The notes under the pieces are model-generated. The model made no database searches, was not told where the DNA came from, and worked only from the letters and a program-made list of their open reading frames with translations. This document shows positions 23,733 to 48,900 of a stretch of 64,000 nucleotides of DNA, in pieces. The position numbers and the translations under genes were made by a program. This stretch comes from Arenicola marina (lineage: Eukaryota > Annelida > Polychaeta > Arenicolidae), in contig OZ025253.1 in the NCBI GenBank assembly GCA_964019135.1, positions 6,515,059-6,579,058 of the forward strand, given 5' to 3'. Position 1 is the first letter of the stretch; each line of letters begins with the position of its first letter.

Positions 23733-26700
23733 ATGTCTCAGGAGTTAGTAGGTAAGAAAAAAACCCGCAAAAGTCAGAGGGTCAATGAAATTAAGGCTCG
23801 GTTTAAAACGAACTTGGGATGTAGTGAAGTAGTTATATGTGCCTACTACACTCGTGGTGCTTTGGTCTCCACTGCCAGAATCACGGGAGTCTGCAACTGG
23901 GAATTGTGCCCGAAAGTAGGGAAAGTGCGTATGCCATCATGGCATGAAAGAAATACTTGCAGACACACCGGGTACTTGCAGGTTGTCTTTTTGTCCTGTT
24001 GCGACACGCATAAGAAAAAAGTAGGGCGTTACTAAGATAGTTGCCAAGGTAGTCACTGGAAAATGGGAAAAGATGGATTATCCGAAGAGGCTGGGAGAAA
24101 AAAATAACCCTATACGGATACCGTTTGTTCAGTCAGCGAGGGATGACAATCAATCCAAGGCAACTTCTTATTGTGTTTGATTGAATATGTGTTATGATCA
24201 GTTGATTCACTCACGCGTGACCGGTGGAATTCGATGGTAATATTAATTGACTTTTTTCCCTTCTTCCGACAGAAACCCGTTGGAGATGGCGAGGATGGCG
24301 GTAACCCTGGCGTGACTGCCGGCGGGGCCTCCCTCCCAGCCCTCCCTCCCTCCCTCCCCGCGAGGGAGGCGCGCTCCCCGGCCTCCGCCGGCCTGGAGGC
24401 CCTCCTCCCCCCTGCTACCCCCGCGCCGACCGCGGCGGCGGCCAGGGAGGCGGGGGGAGGGGTGGGGGCGGGGGCTGGCGGCGGAGCGGTTGCCGGATGG
24501 TCGCTGCCTGTGTCTGGCACGCGCTCGGCGGGAGGCGGCGAAAGTACGGAACAACAGCAGCAGCAGCGAAAGGCGGCCGCTAAGAAACGGAAGCGTTCGA
24601 GACAGAAGTCTTGCGAGGCTGTTGGGGGCGGTGGCGCGGGGAGTGGGGGTGGGGGTGGTAGCGGGGGGGTCTGTGTCGGACCTGTCAACGGCGACAAGGC
24701 TGTTGTGGGTCCGGCGGGGCTGATGAAGATGGCGTCCGCCCTCGTGGGGGCCGGCGGGACCCCCCAGGGGGCCCTGGCCGCGCACGCTGGCGCCGTGCCA
24801 GGCTCGGCCGGCCTCGGCGCTGGTCTCGGGCCCAACGCACGTGCAGCGGGGGTGGTTCCCGCTGGGCAGGTGCTGCGTGGGGTGGGTTCAGGACCCAGAC
24901 CTGGCGAGTCGCCCACCACCTCCTCCTCACCATCCCCCTTCTCCCTCTCGACTACCCCCGGGGGGAGGCCCCATGTGCTGCCATCTCCTCTCACGGCTAC
25001 TGCCGCCACCCCCGCCGCCTGCCTCCTGGGGGGCGTGGGAATACCGGTCATGGCCACCTGCCGAGACCCTGCACCGGCCGCCCGCTCCCCGCACCTCACC
25101 TCCTCCTCCCCCTCCCTCTCCTCCTCCTCCCACTCCCCCGCCCCCTCCACCGCCACCGCCAACCAGGCCTCGGCTAGCAAGAACAACAAGATTCCCGCGG
25201 CTCTGCCCGGCTCCCTCCCCCTCCCCCTCCCCCTCCCTCTGCCCCTGCCCCTCCTCGGCGGCAGGAAACTGGAGGGCCGGCTGCCCGCAGCGGTCTGGCC
25301 CACCAGTCCCGCTCGGGATTATCGGTCCGGACAAAGCGCAGGCGTCGTCGGCCCGGGGCCCGCCGCGCCGGGCTCCAGCGAGAAGAGACTGCCCGGTAGC
25401 GGTAGCCGGGACTCCGTTACCAAGGCAACAACCCACGCCGAGCGGGAGAGAAAGACTTCCCGCTCCCCGACAGCCGCTGACTCAGAGCGAGACGGGGAAA
25501 CCAGGGCCGCAGCGACACCTAACGGGACTGGAACGGTGTCGCCCTCTAGCGATCGCGGTAGCGGTGACAATGGTGTTGACGAGGACGGCGTGGCGCTCAG
25601 GTGAGTGGACGTGAAATCCGTGGCGGTGCTGGCGGAAACATTGCACGGGCTCGTTATGAAACCTTAATGCCGTTCCCTCGAAAGCAAGAAGAACGCGGTT
25701 CTAGAAACCTTCCCATAAGATAAAGCTTTATTATTCATCGTGATGGCGCGTCTGGGCAATAGTTAATTCAAGCATTTTTATATATAGATTCGGTGTAACA
25801 GCTCCAATAAGAGCTACATCATTCATAACGCGAAGTCATTTCGCTGTTACCTCATTAATATAAGATTATTAATATTTTTATAATTATTGCTGTCGTGCAG
25901 CCCCAGGAAGGAGGCTCGGCTGACGTCCATCATTGCCGAGCTGAAGAGCTACAAGAAGCAGTTGATTGAGCGTATCGAGGGCGGCAAGGCGGACGAGAGC
26001 TGGGACGACCCGGCAGAGTACGGCGCCATTCGCCAGACGGCGCTGCAGACGCTGGCGGAACAGGCGGTGCGACGCCGGGATTCCGACGACTCGCAGGGTC
26101 AGTCACGTGACAATGATGGATTATCCGTATTTTCCATTGCATGGTTTAATAATGGCGATAGCTTGTGGCGGTTTGCTGAAGAGGATAAAGCTTTGCTTTA
26201 ATAATCAATCATGGGCTCCGGGCTCAAAACTGTTATAAGTTGAAGGCCTATGGATTTATTTTCATGATTTGTATTGTTAATGTTAATTGAGTGCCAAATG
26301 TTTGTTGAGCACTACATGTTTATTGAGCACCAAATGTTTATTGAACAACACCAATCTTACATCCTTCTCTCCTACCCTTCCCCGCAGATGGAGATGACGA
26401 GAGTAGCAGCGGCGACGAAGCAGATGGGGAGGAATCTGCGAAATGCCGAACTCTGTACCAGCTGCTATCAACGGGAGCGACGCCGAAAGGGAGCGAAGGC
26501 GGGATCGGCAATGGCAAGGTCGTCGTCAACGGCACGGTCACCCCACCCGTTGCCGCCGGTGGTGCCGGTGGCGACGCCGAAAGACGTCACGGAAGCAGCA
26601 AGAAGGACAAGATTAAGTCCGGCACCGCCGATAAGAAAGGAAATGCCTGTGAGAAGGAGAAGAACGCTGCCATCGGTGCAGTCAGCGCGGCCGCGTCCAG

Positions 26701-27688
26701 CGCAACGGCTATCAGTACTTCCGGTGTGGCACTTCCGGCGGCGTTGCCGTTGCCGAGCAGCACACCCGGCGTTATGCTGCCGGCAGTGTTGCCGCCGCAG
26801 CTCTTGTCGGCCTTCCCTTACTGCCTGCCTCCCCCGGGGTACATCTACCCCCACAGCCTGGGGCTGGTCCCCACCGCGGGGCTGTTGGCGGGCGCCACCA
26901 CCCCGGCCTCCACCGTCACCACGGCCGTGTACTCGGGATCCATCCCCTTCTCCCACCCGGCCTCCGTGGCCTCCGCGACGGCGGCGGCTGCGGCGGTGGC
27001 TGCGGCGGCGGCTGCGGCGGCCAAGAACAAATTAGCGCCGTCGGTAGCGGCGTCGCCGTCACCACTGACGTCGCCGGCCAACAGCGCCCTCAAGCGGCCG
27101 AAGCCTAGTCGCGCGGCGCCTTCCAAGTCCCGACGTCCCAGCGCCGACGACAGCGGCAGCGGCGGCAAGAAGATCGCCAACAGCAATAATAACAACAACA
27201 ACAATAACAATAATTACAGCGTGAACAATTACAACACCAAGGCGCGCCATCCCGGAAGTCTCCCGCAGCCAATCGCCGCTCAGAACAGCGGCCACGTGGA
27301 GCATGCGCGACCGGCGCACCAGCACCGCCATATGACGGATCCAAAACGAGGCTACAGCGGCACGGGCGACATCAAAAACCACGCGAGGGCCAATAGCCAA
27401 TGGTTTCCAGGGCAACCGGCGGCGCGCGTGCCCATGACCGGCGGTGCCAAGGAGGCGGCGACCCCCCATGTGCCCCCCTCCCCGCTGTCCCTGGCGGCGC
27501 TCCCGGCCCATACGGGGCTGGTCTACGACAGCTGCGGGGCGCTGGATCTCAGCGTCCGGAAGCGCAAGTCCGGGCCGGCCAGCCACGTTCTGCCGCCCGG
27601 CAAAGCACCGCGTCTGGAGCCGGAGGCGATGCTCAAACACTCGGAGGGGGTCGTTCTGGATCTCAGAAAGCGAACGATCCACACTTGA
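23733..27688 (+). CDS. Unidentified low-complexity, probably nuclear protein; four exons, first one tentative
   Basis: I do not recognise this protein. Firm exons are 24273-25600, 25901-26097 and 26388-27688 (stop TGA 27686-27688); the splice phases 2 and 1 join perfectly and give 941 residues. The first exon is tentative: ATG at 23733 with two phase-compatible donors of the form AAA|GTAGGG at 23916 and 24021. In order the protein shows a basic patch (KKKTRKSQR), a Gly/Ala/Pro/Ser-rich stretch with QQQQQ and a nuclear-localisation-like KKRKRSRQK, a predicted helical stretch in exon 3 (from KEARLTSIIAELKSYKKQL to about QTLAEQAVRRR), an acidic Ser/Asp run, an Ala run, an Asn run, and near the C-terminus ALDLSVRK (27539-27562) and VVLDLRKR. 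ALDLSVRK fits the PxDLSx(K/R) CtBP-binding pattern with A for P. A transcriptional co-regulator is inferred only from composition and that motif. Confidence 0.7.
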
Positions 27689-29792
27689 ACCACCTAGTCT
27701 GGATGCTATTGTATTATTCCCCGATCAGTTGGACCTCTGAGGGCATCGTTGTGTCCGGGGCGCCCCCATGTGAACAGTCATGGAACCGTGGCCACGTGAA
27801 CTGGCGGCTCCAATTGGACGTTAATACAGTTATAGCGGCCTGGATTTGCGCCATGTGACGAGCGTGAAAAATATATACAGTCTCGCCGTATGGAGGAAAA
27901 TGATACGGCTCTCGATTGTTTACGTTTGGCGACACTCGATTCGATTTACCTCTCGTGGAAAAAGGTTCTTGAACTGTTAAAAAACGATCGAAATATATGC
28001 TGTAAATGGCCGACCTCTGTTGACAAACGGCAAAAACATCGCGTTCCCTGGTCGTCTATGTCTGTTATTGCTATGGAAATAGGACATTGAAACGATGCAT
28101 TCCTGATCCGCTGACCCGATGCTCTCCTGGCACACACGCCAAGTAGCTTAGACGAGGTTGTGCAGACAACAATTGTTTGTCTTCTCCCGAGGTTGTGCAT
28201 GTGTCAACGATCGCATCGAGAAGACAATTCTGAGAAAGCAAAATGAACAGTGCGTTTGTCGAAGAAAATCCCACGTTTCTCGAGAACAGTATTGCCTATC
28301 GACATGATATGAGATTACACTTGGCTTGACTCGTGACGTCATTCTAGGTGCACGTAAGGACACTGTTGACAGTATAGGTAGTGCGGATCTCTGGTTGGGT
28401 TCGTCATTATGACGGTGTGAAGACGTTACAACGTTACCGAAACGTTATTCTCACAACGTTGTCACAACGTTGCCACATCGTTACCAGAGATGACTGTATA
28501 TATATATATATATCTACCATGTGAATTCAGTGGCTAATTAGATGCTTCGATCTCAAACCGTACAAAGCCGTCATGCTTGCTGTCAGATGCAATATCGTCG
28601 GGCTCTTTCAGCTATCAGGTACTCTGGTTACAAAATTTACTGTATGCTATATTCAACTAAGGTTGCTATTTCGATGCTAGTCCACTATATGCGCTCTTCT
28701 AGGGCTCCATGGCGGGGGAAATCAGTTTTTTTATTCTACAATTCGTGTCTGGTATTTGTATAGATAGCAATGAAAAAGAAGATTATGTATATCTCACTAT
28801 ATAACAGGACTTTCTTGCGATCATTCCCTTGCAAGTGATGCAAGTGTTTTTTCTACTTATTTCTTCTAACATTTCATAGGGTACTCATTCACGGCGCACT
28901 TTACAAGGACAAAGCGCACCTTCGTCAACTCTCGCTGTCGCTCATCGTTCTAACCGGTGTGCAACCGCGCGCTAATTAAGCCGTGGCGCAGAGACGCTGG
29001 TTGTTCATGAATATTCGTATTTTCATACAAACTGGTCTTGTATAGATGGAGGCCCAAGTGGAGTACGTAAATAAGCATGGTTGTCCTTTTCTCATTTTTT
29101 AGATTTCCGATGGTGCTATGGTGATTGATAATCGTGGTGGAAACTTCGTTTCCTTCCTTATAGGTGTTCGTTGTAATGCAACATTTTGCAAATTTAATTA
29201 TTCACCTTTCATCCTTGTATTTCCATTCTTCTTGATAACAAAATCATGCGTAGTTCTTCGTATAATACACGAAGCAAAGTATAGAGGGAGGAGCCGGGGT
29301 TGGGGGCGGGGGGAGTGTTTTTGGGGGGGGGGTAGTGTGTTGGGGGGGGGGGGGTGTCCACGTTCTAGTGTTGGAAATCTTCAGCATTGTGGGTGGAGAG
29401 AGAGCTAGAAATCATCGGTAAACTGGTAAATTAGACTAATCTAGATCACTGTCTCTTTCTATATAAATACAGTAGGGTTTCTATAAATGCCAGATTGGCG
29501 TTTTCTTTTTGATATTTTCGTGAGTACCTTAAAGCCTATCCAAGGTGGTTTGACGGCTTGTTGATGGCTGAGTGCATGGTCATGTTAGATATATCGTAGA
29601 CATTTTCTCAAGGATATTTTTGCTTTTCATCAGCTTGTAGCACACAATAAATGTTTGTGTTTGTTCACAAAATATGCAAGTTGGGTTTTAATGATTTATT
29701 GCTGTGATACGTAAATGTCGTTTGTTATTGCACGTCACTCGATCAAGGGCTAGAACACTTCTTTAATTCAAGAAATACCCTAGACACCTGTG
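27689..29792. other. Likely 3' UTR and intergenic sequence of the unidentified gene
   Basis: No further coding exon is supportable. 28390-28490 has several short palindromes built on ACGTT/AACGT, followed by a (TA)n tract at 28497-28512. 29285-29355 is G-rich. A plausible poly(A) signal lies at 29646-29651. Confidence 0.5.
29646..29651 (+). promoter_or_regulatory. Candidate poly(A) signal AATAAA
   Basis: AATAAA followed within 10 bases by a GT-rich GTTTGTGTTTGTTC, the usual arrangement of a cleavage/polyadenylation site. If used by the unidentified gene it would give a 3' UTR of about 2 kb, which is long but possible. Confidence 0.35.
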
Positions 29793-29900
29793 CGGGGCGC
29801 CCCCGTGGCCTAGTCGGTAGCGTGTTCGGCTATTGTCGAGTGTGCTCTGCTGGGCAAACCCAACTGGCCGGTTTGCGATTTGAATCCAATCTGTGCAAAC
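29793..29900 (+). mobile_element. tRNA-derived SINE head (family B)
   Basis: Starts GGGGCGCCCCCGTGGCC, with an A-box-like GTGGCCTAGTCGGTAGCG and, about 60 bp later, a decayed B box in GGTTTGCGATTTGAATCC (29871-29888). The head matches the start of the minus-strand SINE at 20320. The 3' end is not clear; the element may extend toward about 30180. Confidence 0.6.
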
Positions 29901-30942
29901 TTATATGGTTGTACAAGAGACATATTGTAAAGTTACATTAGAAATGGGGATTCCGTAATTGCTCACAGCTTGTTGGGCAAGTGGACGATTTCTCTGTGTA
30001 CCAAAGTAAAGAAGCCCTCAGCAAATCTAGCTACCAATTCTGACTAAAGACAACAATAATAGTTTTTAACCTTTTTTTATTAAATCAAATACTGTTGAGA
30101 ACGGCAGGTGAATGGCAGTTATTGGGGTTAGATTCCCCGTCCAGGAAGGGTGGTTTTATCACAGACAGGGATTTATCAATCTCAGTCATAAAAACACTTC
30201 ACTAATCATGGCAGCGGATACCAACATTGTACACCAACTGCATTTTATTTGGATTAGGATTAATCTGGTACAGATGCCAGTCACCAGTCGACAGAGCCTC
30301 ATAACGTTACCTAATTACCAGTCATTCAAGGTCATGAATGATCTTACTTTACATCCAACCAATCAATGACGTCATCGAGTAGACAACAGCAAAACAACAA
30401 ATGGTAACCCTTGACAACCCAATGCTGCCCATGGCTGAGGGAATTCCCCACTTGGCTACACGCGACCACAGTTGATTTGTCTATGCACCGATGGGGACGT
30501 TATGATAATATAATCCGGCGACAGGATGGTAAAATGTTACAGAAAAACACGAAATAAATAGAACATTTAAGTAGAGATCGGCAACAAAATGAAAGAGAAA
30601 TCACTCAGGCTGGATGGGTTGGGGGGTGTGGGTGTCAGGCAAACTGTAGTGCCCGGATGTGGCGGTCGCGACTGCTATAAATTTTCAGTGAAACTTACAT
30701 CCAACTGAACGATGACATTAATCAGCATACGATCTTCACGCAGAGGCTGCACAGGGACGTTGTGAATGGACAGAGCGCAGATATAGCGGCCTCCCACAAC
30801 TTAAAAACACCACATCCTGAAACAAATAGAACACAGGGCGATAATAGAGTAGAAAGCCGGCGCGACGGACGCTGACTGACGTCGATGGGCGTCATAACTG
30901 TGAGCAGCACTACAGCGGGGATGGAGAGAGCGGGGGACGCGT

Positions 30943-43501
<12,559 letters not shown>

Positions 43502-44255
43502 GGTGATCTGTTTAATGCTGGAATTTAGTTCCTAGCTGGTAAATCGTAGACCGTCTCGCTCGTCTGACAGCTGAAAGCCGGTAGCGGAGTTGGCATGCGA
43601 TGTAGGGTTTCGTATTTTCAAATAATGTTAGTGTATTTTAGCCAAATGATAGCCACTTTAAACTAAAGAAAAATAACGCGGTTGTAATGAAATAAATTAA
43701 TAAGCCAACAATCAAGGTGAATGACCGTTGATGTTTTAGATGAAAAAATCACACTCGTGAGATCACTCATCATTTTCGGATTATTTTCCCAGCATGCATC
43801 ATACTTCCCGCAATTTACGGACGGACGCGGGTTTGTTTACAGCTAAACAGCCAGGGGCTGAGCAGTGGAAAAACTAAACTTCTACTGTTGACAGTAAATG
43901 AATTAACAGTTTTCACGTTGAATGCTACCCTGCACTTAAGCAGTTAAGTGGTCCGTCAATATTGCTGGTAACGATATCCTGATTTCCACACTTGAAGCAC
44001 TTCGAATGCAAGCCAGAACGGGTGGCCGAACGGGTTACCCTGTTAAACAGTAGGCTGTTCCATTAGTGATTACTAAGACTTACTGTCTTACTACTAAAAA
44101 AAAGTCAAAGTCATAAATGCCGTAGACTCACGTTTTGACCCATATTTTCGGCGAATTTGGCGCGATCGCTCTAAAAATCACTGACCTGACAAAGCAACCA
44201 TGTGCAATTTTAATGATACCAAACTTACGTGTGTACTGTGAGCTTATCCTTTTTT

Positions 44256-44497
44256 AAGACACAAACAATATTTCTCCGTGCTGACACTCCATTGGCACGA
44301 AACGCAGTTTCGTAAACATACTAAAGCACACGTCATACAATGACGTAGTTGCCATAGCGCCGAACGTGCTCTGAGCTATATTTGCACCAGCCACGCGCGC
44401 CATGGCAACAGCCTTTCATTGTCTGTGATTTAGTCTATTTGTCACAAAGTGTCTGCTGCCAATGGAGTGTCAGCATGGAGAAATATTGTTTGTCTTA
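44256..44497. mobile_element. Foldback / inverted-repeat element, about 240 bp
   Basis: The left end AAGACACAAACAATATTTCT..GTGCTGACACTCCATTGGCA is the near-perfect reverse complement of the right end (TGCCAATGGAGTGTCAGC..AGAAATATTGTTTGTCTTA). The similarity continues inward at lower identity (ACTAAAGCACA against the complement of TGTGATTTAGT; GTTGCCATAGCGC against the complement of GCGCCATGGCAAC), so almost the whole element is one imperfect hairpin centred near 44378. Confidence 0.75.
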
Positions 44498-44971
44498 CAG
44501 GTGATAGGTGTATGTGCACCCTGGCTACGCATCAATATGCCTACTGGCAGGGGTGGTAGCAGAGGAAGCAGGAGAGGGGTAATTAAAATACCAGGCAGAG
44601 GGGGAGGGGGTTTTCTTTCAAAGGCCACCCCATAAACAACTGACCAACCAAGCCCTGACACAAAACCTTGGCTTCTGCCACCTACCCCCCTCATCTACTA
44701 CCCTTCCCCTGCAGCCAAATTGGCCAGATTGAAGCATAGCCAGTGTGCATGTGGACCTATATGTATACCTATAATATACCTTATTATAATACCCCTTACC
44801 ATCCCCCCACCCTCCATTGCTTTACAGTGACCGTGGCATGTACTAATTCACATTGGCATAAATGCTACTAGCATGCTAACAAGTGCCCTTAAGGGCCTGA
44901 CAACCTAAATCAGATTTGGCAGCATTAACAGCCATGAACGGGTAATACACACTGGCCCTAGGATATCCATC

Positions 44972-45250
44972 CTGGGCTCGCGTTAGCATTCGCCAATAGC
45001 CATTTGGCGAGAAAATTCGGGATTTGGCGATAAGAACTTCCTGGACACTCACCAAAATGGCGAATATAAAATTTCAACTACAAACACATTTTTTTTCATG
45101 TTCACATTACATGGTAGATCTACTACATTCGTCTCCAATTATGAGATTTATAACGAATTTATAACCAATATATTTGGCTAATTTTGGCTAATGTTTTTCC
45201 ACGGAATTAGCCAAATTGGCTAATGAAAAAAATATCCTGGCGCAAGCCCA
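44972..45250. mobile_element. MITE-like element with short terminal inverted repeats
   Basis: Left end CTGGGCTCGCGTTAGCAT and right end ATCCTGGCGCAAGCCCAG are imperfect inverted repeats. The interior alternates CATTTGGCGA, TTTGGCTAA and AATTGGCTAATG motifs. CCATC next to both ends may be a target duplication. Confidence 0.55.
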
Positions 45251-45918
45251 GCCATCCCATTGATCAAGTGCCTGTGGCACGTCACAAAGATGGCTCATAA
45301 GAGCTGTCTAGTAGTATCAGTCAGTATTGAAAATACCTGCAGCCTTATTTCCTAATGTGCTATAACATATTTCATTGACTAGTCTTAAGGTCGAAAGCGG
45401 GTGGCGCCTAGCATATTTTTGCAGAATCAAATTCAGCATTTACATGAATACTGTGCTGTACATGTATAGTGTTTTGTAAGTAGAAGTACAGTCTATAGTC
45501 AAATCATAAACACTAAAAAAGCTTCATGCTGTATGAAATTTCGACTTTACATGATTATAACCATGCAAATACATTTTGCCCAAAACACTTTAGCTCTTTG
45601 TATTATGTGAACCAATGCATGAATATATCTATTTCTTGATTCATGCTTGCTATTTCTTCCTCATCATTTTAATGTGTATATATCTATTTTTGTTATACAA
45701 ATATTTGGCTCCAAATATTTTTGTAATAATGATAGCTTGAGTATACAAGTATATCAGTGTAAAACTGTGTATATATTTAAAATAATATGTACCTGTAGCA
45801 AAGTTATGGTAAATATATGTATTAATATAAAAGATATGTATACCTAGTATTTCTGCAATGTATTTCTCTATGTAATGGTTTTTTTAAATTGCAGGTGTGG
45901 AGCAACCTAAGCTGCAAA

Positions 45919-48900
45919 ATGCCACTTCAGTCAAGGAGTAGACAAAATCAAAAGAGAAAATCATCATCTTTGGAAATTGAACAAACAGAATTAACTGATG
46001 ATAATATGTCAAAAATCAGTACTAGACAATCTATCAAAATCAGAAAGATTGAAGAAGAGAACAAGGCCAGGAAAAATGATAATTTAATCCCAACAAAAGG
46101 TGAAGCTGCGAAATGTGACTCTGAGAAGCCCTGCAAAGACCTGAAGAAGCTGGATGGACAAGCAAATAACAAGAAAATGAATGCAAAAGCCACAGAACTA
46201 AATGAAACATGTTCAAAGCACTATGAGGGTGATGATATTTCCACAAGATCTACATTGTCCTTTGACTTGTTTGCAAGGATATATCACCATAAACACTCAA
46301 CGCAAGCTGTTTCACCTATGACATATAGAACTGCCACACAAAGTTCACACCAGAGCATAAACATGGCACATTTGTTGGAACATGTGGTGTTGGGAAGAAC
46401 TATTCAAAGGAAACTAAAACAGGTGCCTCATATGGTTGATGGTTGAATTTGGATTCAGTCTGTAGATGAAGTTACAAAAAGCTGATGAACAGTGCTCAAA
46501 TGAACCCAAAATTCGCCCAAATATTGATGTGCATCTATCAGTATTAATACAATTTTTGTTTATATATGTATATTTTTAGCATGCAGATAACGGATCATTT
46601 ATGTATAGTTGATATCACAATTCATCTAATTTAATAATGGAATGACTATGACGATTATGCTCGTTCCATATCTGAAACGGGTGTAGCTTCTACGTTTCGA
46701 AGCTGGAACTATGACTATGTAAGCTCCTAATGTTGTGGCGTTTCACTTCAGTCGTTGTCATCTCCGGTCACCAGCATTGTGAGGGAGCTGCAGCTGTTCC
46801 GAACGGCGAGTCCGTTTGACAGACGCTGTACAGCCATGGAGTGGCACCCCTCCAACCCCAGACTGCTCGCGGCGGGCTCCAAAGGGGGTGACGTTATCGT
46901 GTGGAACACGGAATCCATACATAACGATGTCTTTATACCTGGAGTAAGGCTGGAACCAGTTTACCTTTTTACCGATGTACCGTTGTTCTTTTGCATTTAA
47001 TATTGAACACGGAATCCATACAAAGGTATGACAGAAGGTTTGCACTGGGAAAGGATCTTTTATGCTAGTAAGCGATTTTAATCGTGTCTGATTGAAAACA
47101 TGGTGCAAATACTACATATCTGGTATGGATAAAGATGTCTGTATTTTAAGCGTAATTGCCTCTACTGTCTTGGTTCACTATTGATGTTACGTGGTCTCGT
47201 TCGGTAAGTAACGGGGACTGAGCAGAGTCGAAGGAGATTAGCATAAAAGTTCGTATTTCAAACGCTACTGAACGGGTTTGCATTGTGGTTTCCTCCACTT
47301 TCCACAAATGATGGTTTCGTTGTGTCCCCCACAGACCGGTCCGGGAGGCTCTATACAGGCCTTGAAATTTCTGCCAAACGACCACAAGAAGCTGGTCACT
47401 GCGTCCATCGACGGTACTGTGACGGTGCATGACGTCACAGACAAGCCTAGGGATGTCCTATTGGACACCATGAATTACATGAAGTAAGTAGGGTCAGTTG
47501 CGAAGTTCTGGCCGTTCACAGCACTTCACACCTTTATTACTTTATAACGGCTACGAGGATAGTATTTCGCGTTGTTCTTTGAAATACATGTATGTGTGGG
47601 AAATAGTGTTCATAATATTTAAATTGCTGTTTTGACATATATTCTGGTTTACCCGATCTTTTTACATATAATCTGGTTTACCCGATCTTTTTACATAAAT
47701 ATACAGTGCGCACCACTTGTCGCACTTGGGTTAATCGCAACTTCCGCTTAACCGCAACAATTCTAAAATCCAAACGCCATTTCCTATACATTCGGATGAT
47801 TGGCATTGAGCAACGCGCCGCAGGTTTCAATAAGACAACTGATGAGTGCGATGATGTTCATAATCAAAGAAGTATGCCTAATCTCATTGCCCTGCAACAT
47901 GTAAACTGTTCGGGTCCTCCCTTGATTATGGAGATGATAGGACGAGATGTTGCTTATGCAAAATTCATTGCGACTTTCATGAAAGATTCATGTGCAATGA
48001 AATGTGTCTAATCCCTTTGTTCTTGGGTTGTTTGTCACGCGCTGTGATGTAAGACGTTATAACATATAGGATGCTGCTGTCGCCTATGGACTGCAGGCAC
48101 CAAATACGGCTTCACTATACGATCATGGCCAAACAATAAGGAGGCTACGGCGAATTCGAACAGTTTTACAACTTAGAAGCTGACATCCATGAGTCAGTGA
48201 CAGCCAAAACCAAACAGAAGATGATTACACACTGTTTGATCGATTGAGCTAATCGTCAAAATATTTTTTTTCAATGACGAGCAGTGTTTATGATGCATGT
48301 TTAGCGTATACATGTGTATCTGAAGCGTATATAACCCCAATACGTGTACATGTATATACATGTAAATGTTATTCATTCTGATAAACTTCGGTTAATTGCA
48401 ACTTTTTTGCTGACAAACGGAAGTTGCAATTAAGCGTAGTGCACTGTATATATGTATTCAGACACGCATTGTGAAACAGCAACTCCCTGCTGACGGACTG
48501 CCAGCATGGCTTCATCAATGGAAGGGTCTGCATCACGAACCTGTTATCTGTTCTCAACGACTATACCATGGCCACAGACAAGGGCCTGCCGCTTGACGCC
48601 ATTTACTTAGACTTTGCGAAGGCATTTGACACAGTACCCCATTGTCGATTACTAAGAAAACTGCAGGGCTACGGGGTGACTGGCAATGTATTGAGGTGGT
48701 TAGGCATTAATGACCTACCAGAATCAGTGGAATCCAGTTGCTGTATGTTCGCAGACTATACAAAGGTATATCGAACAGTTGCTAGTGAGGACGATCAGAG
48801 GTGCCTGCAAAATGACCTTGATAGTCTGTCTGACTGGTCCGCCTCGTGGCAGTTGAAGTTCAATGCTGGCAAGTGCAAAGTTATGCATTTGGGCAGAGCC

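Larger units (their letters stand above)
43502..45894. other. TPI-DDB2 divergent intergenic region
   Basis: The TPI start codon (minus) and the first coding DDB2 exon (plus) face away from each other across about 2.4 kb, so promoters of both must lie here. I see no TATA box with confidence. The region contains a foldback element (44256-44497) and a MITE-like element (44972-45250). The splice acceptor TTTAAATTGCAG at 45883-45894 implies an upstream non-coding DDB2 exon somewhere in this interval. Confidence 0.6.

Noticed and set aside
24110-25303. 397-codon minus-strand open frame
   Set aside because: It is the antisense shadow of the GC-rich exon 24273-25600, whose plus frame joins in phase to two further exons.
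30112-30369. 85-codon plus-strand open frame near the TPI 3' end
   Set aside because: No family resemblance; likely SINE-related or TPI 3' UTR sequence on the opposite strand.
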